From contig JALOBU010000023.1 in NCBI GenBank assembly GCA_023228145.1, forward strand, positions 1 through 46,206: DNA of 46,206 nt, in the 5' to 3' direction. Both the position numbers and the translations under genes were made by a program. Positions 17,228-26,511 of the stretch are shown here, piece by piece. Position 1 is the first letter of the stretch. Every line of letters begins with the position of its first letter. The notes beneath the pieces are model-generated. The model was not told where the DNA came from. It saw only the letters and a program-made list of their open reading frames with translations, and made no database searches. This stretch comes from Bacteroidales bacterium (lineage in GTDB: Bacteria; Bacteroidota; Bacteroidia; Bacteroidales; CAIWKO01).

Positions 17228-19603
17228 ATGAAAAAAATTATGTTAAGTTTGGTTCTGCCAATGCTTATATCCGTTTATGCAATGGCACAACACACCATCT
17301 CTGGCACTGTGCGTGAAAAAAATACGGGGCAGGCACTGTTTGGCGCTTCGGTAGGATTCACAGGCTTATTCATTGGAGCTGCCACGGATGCCGAAGGAAA
17401 TTTTACGATTAAAAATTTAAAAAAAGGCACGTATTTGCTTAAAGTATCCTTTATTGGATATAACGAATACCAGCAAACCTTAGAATTAAACGAGAACATT
17501 ATTCTGAATATAGTACTTGAGAAAAAAACCATTTTACAGGATGAAGTTATCATCAGTTCAACGCGTGTCGGCGAAAACGAACCATCCACATACACAAATA
17601 TCAGCATGGAAGAAATACAAAGGGCCAACCTCGGACAGGATATTCCTTACATTTTAAGTTCCACTCCTGCCCTGGTATCTTCATCCGATGCCGGCAACGG
17701 CGTAGGCTACACCAGTTTACGCATCCGTGGCAACGACATGACTAGAATAAATGTTACCATCAACGGTATTCCAGTAAACGATGCGGAATCACAGGGCGTT
17801 TTCTGGGTGGATTTGCCTGATATCGCTTCCTCTATTGACAATGTTCAGATACAACGTGGCGTTGGAACTTCCACAAACGGTTCGGCAGCCTTCGGAGCCA
17901 GCATCAATTTCCAGACCACAAAACTCAATCCCGAACCTTATGCGGAATATAATCTTTCTTACGGCTCTTTTGATACATGGAAACATTCGCTACTTGCCGG
18001 AACAGGCTTACTGGCAGGACATTGGACAGTGGATGTCAGGCTTTCCAAACTAAACTCCAGCGGATATATTGACAGAGCAAAATCCGACCTGAAATCATTG
18101 TTTTTCAGTGGTGGCTACTACGGAGAAAAAACAATTGTGAAAGCAGTCATTTTCTCTGGAAAAGAGAAGACATACCAGGCATGGATGGGTGTGCCCAAAG
18201 ATTCGCTGCAAAGCAACCGCACTTACAATCCCTATACATACGACAACCAGACCGACAATTACCAGCAGGATAATTACCAGCTGCTTTTTTCGCAGGAAAT
18301 CGGAAAACGTTTCCTGCTAAACGCAGCGATGCATTTAACTTATGGCCGCGGATATTATGAAGAGTACGAAGAAAACTCGGATTTTGCATCTTACGGTCTG
18401 CCCAATGTCATCATCGGAGCAGATACCATCACAGCCACAAATCTTGTCAGGCAAAAATGGTTAAATAACTATTTTTACGGTTTTACGTTTTCAGGTACTT
18501 ATAACAACCATAAAAACCTGAAAATAATTTTGGGAGGCTCGGGTAACCAATATCTGGGCGACCATTTCGGTGATATCATCAGGGGCGATTACCTTTCCTT
18601 ATCAGACCACTCACTGCGATGGTATTTCAATACAGCAAAAAAATCCGAACTGAGCATCTACACAAAAATAAATCTGAATTTCAGCAAAAAAGTTTACGCC
18701 TACCTTGACCTGCAATACCGCGGCGTAAAATTCTGCCTCGACAGCATAGATTCTAAACTCCGGGATATAACACAAGCGCATGGCTTTAACTTTTTCAACC
18801 CGAAAATCGGCTTTACTTATGATATCAGCAATAAACATAATATGTACTTCGCTATAGCCATGTCGAACCGTGAGCCAAACGGGAACAATTACGCAGATGC
18901 CAACCCTGAAAAGCCTAAGCCGGTGAGTGAAACCCTGCTGAATGCCGAAGCCGGATATACCTTCAAAAGCAAATTCGTAAAAAGCACTGTGAACGGATAT
19001 TATATGCACTACATTAATCAACTGGTTCTTACAGGCGAAATAAACGAAGCGGGCTATCCTATCATGACCAACGTACCAAAAAGCTACCGCGCAGGTATTG
19101 AAGTAACTGCAGTAGCTCAGCTTTTTAAGCGGCTGACCTGGGAAATGAATGCCTGTTTCAGCCAGAACAAAATAATTGATTTCACCGAGTATGTGGATGA
19201 CTGGGACAACGGAGGACAGATTCAAAATAAACTGGGCAATACCGATATTGCCTTTTCGCCCGATTGGGTCGTTGGCAATAATTTCACTGTAAACATTATT
19301 AAAAACCTAAATATTTCACTTACAAGCAAATATGTGAGCAGGCAATACATTGATAATACTTCTGACAGGGAGCGTTCTCTAAACCCATATTGCATCAGTA
19401 ACATTCTGATTGACTACAAATTCAAATTGTCCGTAATAAAAGAAATTGACTTCTCATTGATGCTGAACAATATATTCAACAAAAAATATGAGAACAATGC
19501 CTGGGTGTACAGGTATTATTATAACGGAACATACAATGTTATGGACGGATACTTTCCTCAGGCTGGATTTAATTTTATGGCAGGGTTTAAAATCAAGCTA
19601 TAA
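17228..19603 (+). CDS. TonB-dependent receptor under TPP control, probable thiamin uptake
   Basis: A 791-residue outer-membrane receptor. A signal peptide (to about residue 20, 'YAMAQ') is followed by a carboxypeptidase-regulatory-like beta-sandwich (about 22-105, 'TISGTVREKNTGQALFGASV'), the plug (about 110-225, 'TSLRIRGNDMTRINVTINGIPVNDAESQ' and 'VQIQRGVGTSTNGSAAFGASI') and a 22-strand type barrel to the C-terminus. It should import a ligand using TonB energy. Because its leader carries a TPP riboswitch, thiamin or a thiamin precursor is the inferred substrate, as proposed for riboswitch-controlled TonB receptors of Bacteroides. It stands alone: no inner-membrane thiamin transporter or thi gene is adjacent. 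Confidence 0.9.
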   Translation: MKKIMLSLVLPMLISVYAMAQHTISGTVREKNTGQALFGASVGFTGLFIGAATDAEGNFTIKNLKKGTYLLKVSFIGYNEYQQTLELNENIILNIVLEKKTILQDEVIISSTRVGENEPSTYTNISMEEIQRANLGQDIPYILSSTPALVSSSDAGNGVGYTSLRIRGNDMTRINVTINGIPVNDAESQGVFWVDLPDIASSIDNVQIQRGVGTSTNGSAAFGASINFQTTKLNPEPYAEYNLSYGSFDTWKHSLLAGTGLLAGHWTVDVRLSKLNSSGYIDRAKSDLKSLFFSGGYYGEKTIVKAVIFSGKEKTYQAWMGVPKDSLQSNRTYNPYTYDNQTDNYQQDNYQLLFSQEIGKRFLLNAAMHLTYGRGYYEEYEENSDFASYGLPNVIIGADTITATNLVRQKWLNNYFYGFTFSGTYNNHKNLKIILGGSGNQYLGDHFGDIIRGDYLSLSDHSLRWYFNTAKKSELSIYTKINLNFSKKVYAYLDLQYRGVKFCLDSIDSKLRDITQAHGFNFFNPKIGFTYDISNKHNMYFAIAMSNREPNGNNYADANPEKPKPVSETLLNAEAGYTFKSKFVKSTVNGYYMHYINQLVLTGEINEAGYPIMTNVPKSYRAGIEVTAVAQLFKRLTWEMNACFSQNKIIDFTEYVDDWDNGGQIQNKLGNTDIAFSPDWVVGNNFTVNIIKNLNISLTSKYVSRQYIDNTSDRERSLNPYCISNILIDYKFKLSVIKEIDFSLMLNNIFNKKYENNAWVYRYYYNGTYNVMDGYFPQAGFNFMAGFKIKL

Positions 19604-19676
19604 AAGCGATAAATTTGATTACATTATGCTCAAAAAGGATAAGAAAACTGCAGTAATTAAAATCAGAGTTTTTTTT

Positions 19677-20873
19677 CTAAATAATCGATTGGTACAAATC
19701 CACCAGTCTTTTTGAAGCCACAGGAATATCATGCTCCGATTCGATTAATTTACGGGCATTTAAACCTATTTGCCTGCATTGCTCAGGCTGGTCCACGCAA
19801 TATTTGAACTTCCCGAGAAATTCATCCGGAGTATTTGCTATAAGAATATTTTCACCATCGGTATAGTTAATTCCTTCTGCGCCGACAGCAGTTGAAATAA
19901 CTGTTTTCCCCAAAGCCATGCCCTCAATAATTTTGACTCTTACTCCACTTCCCGACAATAATGGGACAAACATCACTGAATTTTTCAGCATAAATTCTCC
20001 GGCATCCGGTACTTCTCCGATAACTTTCATATTAGGAAATTTATACGAATAAATCCATGATGGCATATTTCTGCCTGCTAAATAAACATAAACATCAGGC
20101 AGTTGTTCTGAAACAGCTGGCATGCATTTATCAAGAAACCATCTTATGGCTTCCTGATTTGGCATCCAGTCCATGGAACCTATATGAAAAAAAGTCAGAT
20201 TTTTTTTCTGTTCGGGATAAAGAATGTATTTTGATAAATGCAACCCGAATGGGACTGTTGCAACAGTAACATTTAATCCATAGTTTTTGATAAAATCAGT
20301 ATCCACATCGGTTATTCCGGCAATGGCATCAACATCTGAAAACACTTGTTCCTCATAGCTTTTCAGTTTTTTTGTCAGGTATGAAAGGTAGTTTCTTTTG
20401 ATTCTATTAGTTACAGTGCCAGCATATCTTGACCAAATAACATGTTCAATGTTATGAGCCCGCAGTACAATCTTTGCCTTACTGTATTTTCGAATGGTTT
20501 CAATATAGGGCGCCACATAAATGGTTTCCAGCTGAACAATATCGTAAGAATTTTTTTTCAGGATACGTTTCAAAGCTTCATGAAAATCAGGAGAATCGAA
20601 ACGTTCGATGTGAAAAGATTTTTTTGAAAACAGGTTCAAAAAAGCATTTCTCAGGCGTATGCGTGTGTCAACATGAACCAGGGTAAAATTAGTTTTATAG
20701 CGATAATCTACCGGCAATGTGTCAATATCCACAGAGAATTTATGAGTATTCATTGCCAGAATGTGCACTTTGTGATTTTCTTCCATCAGTCCGCCAGAAA
20801 GGTTGTACATGGCAATAGGGCCTCCTTCTTTCGGGGGATATGGCGATTTATGGCAGAGCTGAAGTATGTTCAT
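19677..20873 (-). CDS. family 4-like glycosyltransferase
   Basis: A 398-residue GT-B glycosyltransferase. The N-terminus 'MNILQLCHKSPYPPKEGGPIAMYNLSGGL' has the acceptor-side glycine loop, and 'FHIGSMDWMPNQEAIRWFLDKCMP' opens the donor-binding half. 'KIIEGMALGKTVISTAVGAEGI' is the family's EX7E-like nucleotide-sugar region. It transfers a sugar from an activated nucleotide donor, likely at the cytoplasmic face, onto a glycan, lipid or protein. Only three bases separate it from the upstream LptF/G permease gene, so they are co-transcribed and it may act on a surface glycolipid such as LPS; this link is inference from position. Confidence 0.85.
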   Translation of the reverse strand: MNILQLCHKSPYPPKEGGPIAMYNLSGGLMEENHKVHILAMNTHKFSVDIDTLPVDYRYKTNFTLVHVDTRIRLRNAFLNLFSKKSFHIERFDSPDFHEALKRILKKNSYDIVQLETIYVAPYIETIRKYSKAKIVLRAHNIEHVIWSRYAGTVTNRIKRNYLSYLTKKLKSYEEQVFSDVDAIAGITDVDTDFIKNYGLNVTVATVPFGLHLSKYILYPEQKKNLTFFHIGSMDWMPNQEAIRWFLDKCMPAVSEQLPDVYVYLAGRNMPSWIYSYKFPNMKVIGEVPDAGEFMLKNSVMFVPLLSGSGVRVKIIEGMALGKTVISTAVGAEGINYTDGENILIANTPDEFLGKFKYCVDQPEQCRQIGLNARKLIESEHDIPVASKRLVDLYQSII

Positions 20874-20876
20874 TGC

Positions 20877-22322
20877 TTAGGATTTGGGTTTTATTCTCAG
20901 GATTTTTTTTATAAGCCTACATATTTTTTCAAAGAAAATTATCCACCAGTCAAAATTCAGCAGAGAAGAATCGGTGCTGGCAGTATAAGTCAGCACTATT
21001 CCTATGGGCAAGTAAATAACCAATGGCAGCCACATTCCTGATGGAGGGGTTAGGACGCCCTCCCTGACAAACTTTTCTCCTGTCATGGAAATGACATGAT
21101 AAATAATAAAAAACAGGGTGGAAAAGACTACCGGCAGTCCCAGTCCTCCTTTACGGATAATAGCCCCCAGGGGCGCCCCGATAAAAAACAATATCAGGCA
21201 TGCCAGCGAAAGAGTGAATTTGCGGTACCACTCTATTTCATGACGTGCAATGATTTCTTTTTTCATTTTTATTTCTCTGGAAAAGTAATCTGTCTGCTGT
21301 AAAACAGCACGTGAATCGCTCAAGGCGAGGTTCACTATTTCTTTTTGCTCTGACTTTGGAAAGTTCAAAATAAAATTCTCTTTCATGCCTGCTGACTTAA
21401 GCGGAAGTAACGATGCCGTGTCGCAACGAAAATAAAAATAATAGTTGTTGGTATAATATTTATAGAAACTCCTTTCCCTTTCCACTCTTTGCATGATAAG
21501 GGTGTCAACAGCATCTTCCAGTTGTGACAAGTTCAGCATCTGATAATTATCTTTAAAAAAATCCTCTTTACTTCTAATCATGTTAAGTTCCGTAAGGTCA
21601 ATGCGACGTGTTTCTTCCTCAAAGTTGGTTCGCTGAAATGGGTTAGAAGGGTTACGATCCCTGTTGTTTATGGGTTCATAATAATTATATCCGTTGTACA
21701 AAGTAAACAAGAGCGTGTTTTTATCGGGATTGTGCATTTTACCTTTACCGGCTGCCGTTACGTTAATGTTTCCCATATCTTCCGTATGGTCATAAATGAT
21801 GACATTGCTGATATCTTCTCCATTGCTTTCTTTTTTTCCGATACGTATCACATACCCCTCCAGTTCCCTGTAGAATACTCCTTCGTTGATGTTCAGGGCA
21901 GGTTTTTTCTCGCGGATATCAAACAACAGCACTCCGAATTTGAGGTTGGCAATCGGTAAAATATAATTCGAAAAATATAATGCAAATCCACTGAGAAAAA
22001 TTATAAAGATAACCAGCGGCATCATAGCACGGCGGAAAGAAATGCCGGATGCTTTGATGGCAACCAGCTCATAATGTTCCCCCAGGTTCCCGAATGTCAT
22101 TAACGATGCCAGTAACACGGCAAGCGGCAGGGCGAGAGGAACAAATGTTGCAGAAGCATAAAACAGTAACTCGGCCAGCACATACCATTCAAAACCTTTT
22201 CCCACCATATCGTCCACATACTTCCACAAAAACTGCATTACCAGTATAAAAAGTGCAATAAAGAAAGTCAGCACCAGAGGGCCCATAAACGACTTCAGAA
22301 CGAAGCTATAAACTTTCTTCAT
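20877..22322 (-). CDS. LptF/LptG family LPS-transport permease (YjgP/YjgQ)
   Basis: A 481-residue inner-membrane protein of the YjgP/YjgQ family. Membrane segments are near residues 14-36, 50-75, 97-120 and three at the C-terminal side ('FTLSLACLILFFIGAPLGAIIRKGGLGLPVVFSTLFFIIYHVI'). The phrase 'APLGAIIRKGGLGLP' and the N-terminal 'FMGPLVLTFFIALFILVMQFLWKYVDDMVGKG' are hallmarks. A soluble periplasmic beta-jellyroll lies between. It works with LptB and LptC to extract lipopolysaccharide. The enlarged central part (480 against about 360 residues in enterobacteria) is usual for Bacteroidetes. A glycosyltransferase gene follows after three bases. Confidence 0.88.
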   Translation of the reverse strand: MKKVYSFVLKSFMGPLVLTFFIALFILVMQFLWKYVDDMVGKGFEWYVLAELLFYASATFVPLALPLAVLLASLMTFGNLGEHYELVAIKASGISFRRAMMPLVIFIIFLSGFALYFSNYILPIANLKFGVLLFDIREKKPALNINEGVFYRELEGYVIRIGKKESNGEDISNVIIYDHTEDMGNINVTAAGKGKMHNPDKNTLLFTLYNGYNYYEPINNRDRNPSNPFQRTNFEEETRRIDLTELNMIRSKEDFFKDNYQMLNLSQLEDAVDTLIMQRVERERSFYKYYTNNYYFYFRCDTASLLPLKSAGMKENFILNFPKSEQKEIVNLALSDSRAVLQQTDYFSREIKMKKEIIARHEIEWYRKFTLSLACLILFFIGAPLGAIIRKGGLGLPVVFSTLFFIIYHVISMTGEKFVREGVLTPPSGMWLPLVIYLPIGIVLTYTASTDSSLLNFDWWIIFFEKICRLIKKILRIKPKS

Positions 22323-22338
22323 TTGTATTGTTTTATAG

Positions 22339-22346
22339 CAAAATTA
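22339..22346 (-). promoter_or_regulatory. candidate -7 box (TAATTTTG) of the lptF/glycosyltransferase unit
   Basis: On the minus strand this reads TAATTTTG, matching TAnnTTTG, 16 bases ahead of the start codon at 22322. Confidence 0.4.
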
Positions 22347-22398
22347 GCTTATTTGAAATAATTTATGAAATAATTATGCATTACAAAGCACAGAAAAA

Positions 22399-24561
22399 TT
22401 ATTTCACTAGCGTCATTTCGTTAATAAGCCTCTTTGCTCCGGCATATTTGTCAATAATGAAGAGGCAGTATCTTATGTCAATAGAAATATTTCTGCACAT
22501 ATCGGCTTCATAAACGATGTCGCTCATTGTGCCTTCCCACACACGGTCAAAATTTATTCCAATAAGATGCCCTTCTGCGTTAATCACCGGACTACCGGAG
22601 TTGCCCCCTGTAGTGTGGTTGCTGGCAATAAACGCCACATGCATACTCCCGTCATTATCGGCATACATACCATAATCCTTATGATTATATAGTTCTTTTA
22701 ATTTATTGTCAACGGTATAATCATATATGGTCGAATCTTCTTTTTCCATCACACCGGTAAGGGTGGTAAAATATTTGTAATTAACAGCGTCTCTCGGTTT
22801 ATATCCCTTCACCTGTCCATAGGCAATTCTCAATGTAGAATTTGCATCGGGATAAAAATTTCTTTCAGGTTGCATTTCCATCAATCCTAGCATGTAAGTC
22901 TGGTTTAAACCTGCTGTGATGCTTTCATATTCCGCAATTTTTGCGTCCAGATTTTTTCGGTAAAAATTATAAATACTTGCGCTGAGTTTAAAAGCAGGGT
23001 CGTTTTCCAGGGTTTTTACTGCAGAGGGCTTATATCCGTTCAAAAAAGATAACACTTTATCCTGGTCAACCATAAATGATTTTGCAAAAAAATCATCGGT
23101 ATATTTTCCGAAATCCCCTTTGTAAAGTTCCGCAACTCGTGATATTTCTTCGGGGAGCCATGATTTTTCAAGGCCTTTATAGTAAATTCCAAGTAATTTG
23201 CCCATCAGTTCTTTGTCAATACGGCTGTCATAATTTTTAAAAAAACTTTCTGCGGATTTTTTCAATGACTCCAATGTTTTAAAAATTTCCGCATCGTTTT
23301 TCTTCTTATTCCTGCTCACACTAATCAATTGTTCATAGGAGCGGGCATAACGAACAATTTCGATACCCAACCCGCATTCTATCAGGTATTCGAAGGCCAG
23401 GTTATAGATTCCATATTTTGTATAAACATCGCGAAATTTATCCATCAATTCACCGTAAGTTCCTTTCCTCATATCATCCGACACAGCCCACTTCTGGAAT
23501 TGTTTTTCCAGCTCTTGTTTTTTTGCAATTATGTCAGTCCTTCTCACACCGTTGTTTTCACCAATCATTTTTTTATAAAAGTTTTCCACATTGGCATATT
23601 TTGCAGAATACTGTATTCTGGTTTTTTTGCTTTGTTCCATATATTTTCGGTACACCTGAAGCTTTTCGGCACGTGCCTTAATGGCCGCAGGATTTTCGAA
23701 ATTTACTATGCGGTCAACAGCGTAAGAAACCAGATATTCGTTGGTTCTTCCGGGATATCCGAATACGAATGTAAAGTCGCCTTCCTGAACGCCTTTCGTT
23801 GATATTTTAAAATGATAAGGTGGTGTATAGGGGACATTGTCTTTTGAATATTCTGCAGGGTTATTGTCCTTGTCGGTATAAATACGAAATACAGAAAAAT
23901 CCCCTGTATGGCGTGGCCACATCCAGTTATCTGTATCACCTCCGAATTTTCCGATGCCAGAAGGAGGCGCACCTACCAGACGAATATCTCTGTAAACCCG
24001 CGAGATAACCAATATGTATTGGTTCCCGTAATAAAAAGGCTGAACTGTTACCTCGTAGCTATTATCTTTTGTGTGTTCTTTTATAATTGCTGAAATCTGG
24101 GATTCAATTAATACATCTTTTACTTCTTTGGGAGTTTTGTCCGTGGTGCCTTTGAGCACTTTTTCAGTAACATCTTCCATGTATGTCAGAATAGATACTT
24201 CCAGTTTTGTGTTGGGAAGTTCTTCTTCAAAAGAATTAGCCCAGAAACCATGAGTAAGGTAGTCTTGTTCAACGCTGCTATGCGATTGTATGGCGCTGTA
24301 GCCACAGTGGTGGTTGGTAAGTATCAGGCCTTTTGAGGAAACTATCTCGGCAGTGCATCCGCCGCCAAACAGGCAAACGGCATCTTTGAGGCTCGGTTTG
24401 TTAAGGTTAAAAATGTCTTCAGCAGAAATTTTCATTCCCAGGCGTTTCATTTCTGCTTCGGGACCTTGCGACAGCAAAATGGGGAGCCACATGCCTTCGT
24501 CGGCTTTGCTGGAAGAGAACATAACGAAGGTTAGCAGGAAGATTGACAGGATTTTTTTCAT
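22399..24561 (-). CDS. S46 family dipeptidyl-peptidase, DPP11 type (Asp/Glu-specific)
   Basis: A 720-residue secreted serine exopeptidase of family S46, which removes dipeptides from peptide N-termini in the periplasm. A signal peptide covers about residues 1-20. The catalytic triad is His85 in 'TNHHCGYSAI', Asp221 in 'HTGDFSVFRIY' and Ser655 in 'GNSGSPV'. Residue 673 is Arg ('NFDRVWEG'). In Porphyromonas gingivalis the S46 enzyme with Arg673 is DPP11, specific for Asp or Glu at P1, while DPP7 has Gly there. The His, Ser and Arg numbers coincide exactly with those I recall for P. gingivalis DPP11. Such enzymes feed peptide-fermenting or proteolytic Bacteroidetes. It is a single gene, 72 bases past the lptF promoter region. 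Confidence 0.92.
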   Translation of the reverse strand: MKKILSIFLLTFVMFSSSKADEGMWLPILLSQGPEAEMKRLGMKISAEDIFNLNKPSLKDAVCLFGGGCTAEIVSSKGLILTNHHCGYSAIQSHSSVEQDYLTHGFWANSFEEELPNTKLEVSILTYMEDVTEKVLKGTTDKTPKEVKDVLIESQISAIIKEHTKDNSYEVTVQPFYYGNQYILVISRVYRDIRLVGAPPSGIGKFGGDTDNWMWPRHTGDFSVFRIYTDKDNNPAEYSKDNVPYTPPYHFKISTKGVQEGDFTFVFGYPGRTNEYLVSYAVDRIVNFENPAAIKARAEKLQVYRKYMEQSKKTRIQYSAKYANVENFYKKMIGENNGVRRTDIIAKKQELEKQFQKWAVSDDMRKGTYGELMDKFRDVYTKYGIYNLAFEYLIECGLGIEIVRYARSYEQLISVSRNKKKNDAEIFKTLESLKKSAESFFKNYDSRIDKELMGKLLGIYYKGLEKSWLPEEISRVAELYKGDFGKYTDDFFAKSFMVDQDKVLSFLNGYKPSAVKTLENDPAFKLSASIYNFYRKNLDAKIAEYESITAGLNQTYMLGLMEMQPERNFYPDANSTLRIAYGQVKGYKPRDAVNYKYFTTLTGVMEKEDSTIYDYTVDNKLKELYNHKDYGMYADNDGSMHVAFIASNHTTGGNSGSPVINAEGHLIGINFDRVWEGTMSDIVYEADMCRNISIDIRYCLFIIDKYAGAKRLINEMTLVK

Positions 24562-24586
24562 ATAAGATTTGATTTAAAAATTGGTC

Positions 24587-24703
24587 AATTTGAAAATTTT
24601 ATAATTTGAAAATTGTGGGGCATGTTGTTACTCTTTAGATTTTATTTTACATAATTAACAATTTCATGTCATTTTCAAATTAATCAATTAAAACATTTTC
24701 AAA
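24587..24703. repeat. AATTTGAAAATT direct and inverted repeats
   Basis: AATTTGAAAATT occurs at 24587-24598 and again at 24603-24614; ATTTTCAAATT, the complement of its first 11 bases, is at 24671-24681 and a shorter copy at 24695-24703. They fill the 150-base gap between ridA and the S46 peptidase gene. No function is evident; AT-rich sequence makes such repeats fairly likely by chance. Confidence 0.5.
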
Positions 24704-24711
24704 CTGATTTC

Positions 24712-25089
24712 TTACAAAGAGGCTATTACGGAAATCTCTATCCTCGCATCCTTCGGCAAACGTGCCACCTGAACGGTTTCGCGGGCAGGATAGTTATCCT
24801 TAAAATATGCGCTGTACGCCTCATTCACTTGAGCAAAGTCATTCATATCGGCAAGAAAAATAGTTGTTTTCACCACATCTGAAAAGTCCATGCCGGTTTC
24901 TTTCAATAGTGCGGAAATATTTTCCATCACCTGTCTGGTTTGCACAGAAATATCGCCTTGCACCATTTCGCCAGTAACAGGATTAATAGGTAACTGTCCG
25001 GAAACATATAAGGTTCCGTTGTTAAGCAATGCCGGGCTGTATGGGCCTATAGGTGCCGACGTCCCTGGAATGTTGATGGTTTTTCTCAT
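24712..25089 (-). CDS. ridA: RidA family enamine/imine deaminase
   Basis: A 125-residue protein of the YjgF/YER057c/UK114 family, usual length. RidA hydrolyses reactive enamine and imine intermediates released by PLP enzymes. The fingerprint is complete: 'APIGPYSPA' (12-20), 'YVSGQLPI' (28-35), 'VVKTTIFLADMNDFAQVNEAY' (72-92), Arg103 in 'YPARETV' and Glu118 in 'ARIEISVIA', the last two corresponding to E. coli Arg105 and Glu120. A TATTTTTG box on the minus strand at 25113-25120 is a good promoter candidate. It diverges from the ruined ornithine-cyclodeaminase-like gene, which is notable because that family also generates imine chemistry. Confidence 0.93.
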   Translation of the reverse strand: MRKTINIPGTSAPIGPYSPALLNNGTLYVSGQLPINPVTGEMVQGDISVQTRQVMENISALLKETGMDFSDVVKTTIFLADMNDFAQVNEAYSAYFKDNYPARETVQVARLPKDARIEISVIASL

Positions 25090-25112
25090 ATAAAAAAATA
25101 TTTTGATTAATA

Positions 25113-25120
25113 CAAAAATA
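25113..25120 (-). promoter_or_regulatory. candidate -7 box (TATTTTTG) of ridA
   Basis: CAAAAATA on the plus strand reads TATTTTTG on the minus strand, matching TAnnTTTG, 24 bases before the ridA start. Confidence 0.45.
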
Positions 25121-25193
25121 CATATTATTGACTGACTAATTAACGACAGTTTTGCAAAATATTATTATTGTAAAGAAAATAAACAATAAAACC

Positions 25194-25458
25194 ATGACAC
25201 TTATACTCACACGTAATGATGTTATGTCTGCCCTTACCATGAAGGACTGCATGAATTTTGTTGAAAACGCTTTTGCCGAACTCAGCAAGGTACTACGGTA
25301 TTGCCGATACGCATCGGGATTACGCCTCCCGAAGGCCTTGCTTTTGTTCATGCCTGTCTGAAAGTGATGGGGCGCTTGCAATACAGGATGCTGCCACAGC
25401 AAAACTTGTTTACGACAAAGCCCTGGCAACAGGTGTAGGCGCTAATATTGACATATAG
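25194..25458 (+). pseudogene. remnant of an ornithine cyclodeaminase / mu-crystallin family gene
   Basis: Three overlapping frames together give pieces of one protein. Frame one from ATG 25194 encodes 'MTLILTRNDVMSALTMKDC' and 'VENAFAELSK', the N-terminus of this family. The next frame continues 'VLPIRIGITPPEGLA', the first frame returns for 'LFMP', and a third gives 'SDGALAIQDAATAKLVYDKALATGVGANI' followed by a stop. The last 20 or so residues match the C-terminal helix of the family ('ATAKLVYDKAL'). So at least two frameshifts are present and the central NAD-binding domain, roughly 230-250 residues, is missing: 265 bases remain of an expected gene near 960. The gene is dead. Confidence 0.8.
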
Positions 25459-25475
25459 GAATTATTACTGTTGCT

Positions 25476-26435
25476 CTAAACAGGAATATAAATCTTTTCT
25501 TTTAACTCTCTGTATTCATCATCGGATTTACTGTCAAAGGTAATACCACCTCCGCTTTTATAGAATAATTTATCGCCCTGCTTCTCAATAAAACGAATCA
25601 TCACAGCGCTGTTCAGGCTGCTGCCGTCAAAATAACCGAAGACACCGGTATAAAAACCGCGGTCGTATTGTTCTGCTTCTTTAATAATTTCAACTGTTTT
25701 CTTTTTCGGGGCACCTGTAACTGAACCCGCAGGAAGCATCGCCTGCAATATATCGCCGATATGCTCCCTGTAGTTTGATGGTAGTTTACCACTGATAGCA
25801 GAACTTACCTGAAGCAACGTTTTGTTGCTTGTTTTAATTTCATCAATATAACGAAATTTTTCAACGGTAACTTTTTCCGATACTATGCTAAGGTCGTTAC
25901 GTATCAGATCAACGATAGTGTAATGCTCAGCGGTCTCTTTGGGATCGCTCATAATTATTTCACGGGCATTAGGGATTGAAGCATCTATCGTGCCTTTCAT
26001 CGGGTAAGAAAAAATGCGGTTGTCCTGAATTTTTACAAAAGTTTCCGGTGAAAAACAGACAAACGAATTCTGATACCAAAACTTATATTTCGATCTTGCA
26101 GCAAAAAAAATATCCTTTAAGCCCAAATTGCAAGTTACTTCCGTAGGAAAAGTGAGGTTAAGCAGATAGGTATTGCCGGCTTTGATATGCTGCTGGACAA
26201 AGTCAAACGCTTGCATGTACCTTTCTCTGGCAACAACATCCACCACTTCAATAGCAGCCGGTTTTACTGATATAGTATCAGAAAAGTTCCTGAACCCTTC
26301 AATATCAAACAGTACTGTATTATTTTCAACCTTATCAATTGCTGATACATAAAGCCCTTTCATATCAAAATCTATGATAAACAAAAAAGGCACTCCTCTT
26401 TTGCCTAATTCGTTCATTTTTCGAAAATCAGCCAT
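25476..26435 (-). CDS. pabB: aminodeoxychorismate synthase component I
   Basis: A 319-residue chorismate-utilising enzyme of the short, Bacteroidetes-style PabB form that lacks most of the N-terminal tryptophan-binding region. It makes 4-amino-4-deoxychorismate for folate. The motif 'YPMKGTIDAS' puts Lys147 in the position that distinguishes PabB (PIKGT) from anthranilate synthase (PIAGT). Further landmarks are 'HYTIVDLIRNDLSIVSEKVTVEKF', 'MLPAGSVTGAPKKKTVEIIKEAEQYDRGFYTGVFGY' and 'YKSGGGITFDSKSDDEY'. The aminotransferase class IV partner (pabC) often adjacent to it is not here; its downstream flank holds the gene remnant instead. Confidence 0.88.
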   Translation of the reverse strand: MADFRKMNELGKRGVPFLFIIDFDMKGLYVSAIDKVENNTVLFDIEGFRNFSDTISVKPAAIEVVDVVARERYMQAFDFVQQHIKAGNTYLLNLTFPTEVTCNLGLKDIFFAARSKYKFWYQNSFVCFSPETFVKIQDNRIFSYPMKGTIDASIPNAREIIMSDPKETAEHYTIVDLIRNDLSIVSEKVTVEKFRYIDEIKTSNKTLLQVSSAISGKLPSNYREHIGDILQAMLPAGSVTGAPKKKTVEIIKEAEQYDRGFYTGVFGYFDGSSLNSAVMIRFIEKQGDKLFYKSGGGITFDSKSDDEYRELKEKIYIPV

Positions 26436-26511
26436 AGCATTATTTTGCAGAAGTAAAAATAAACAAAAAGAAGACAGACCTAATAAACAAAAAATACTGT
26501 AACAAATAACT

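Noticed and set aside
18611..19225. 204-codon minus-strand frame
   Set aside because: Lies wholly within the TonB receptor barrel and has no coding features of its own.
19604..19676. Possible terminator between the converging TonB-receptor and glycosyltransferase genes
   Set aside because: There is a T8 run near 19670 with AAAACT before it, but the stem is imperfect and short, so I could not support a terminator.
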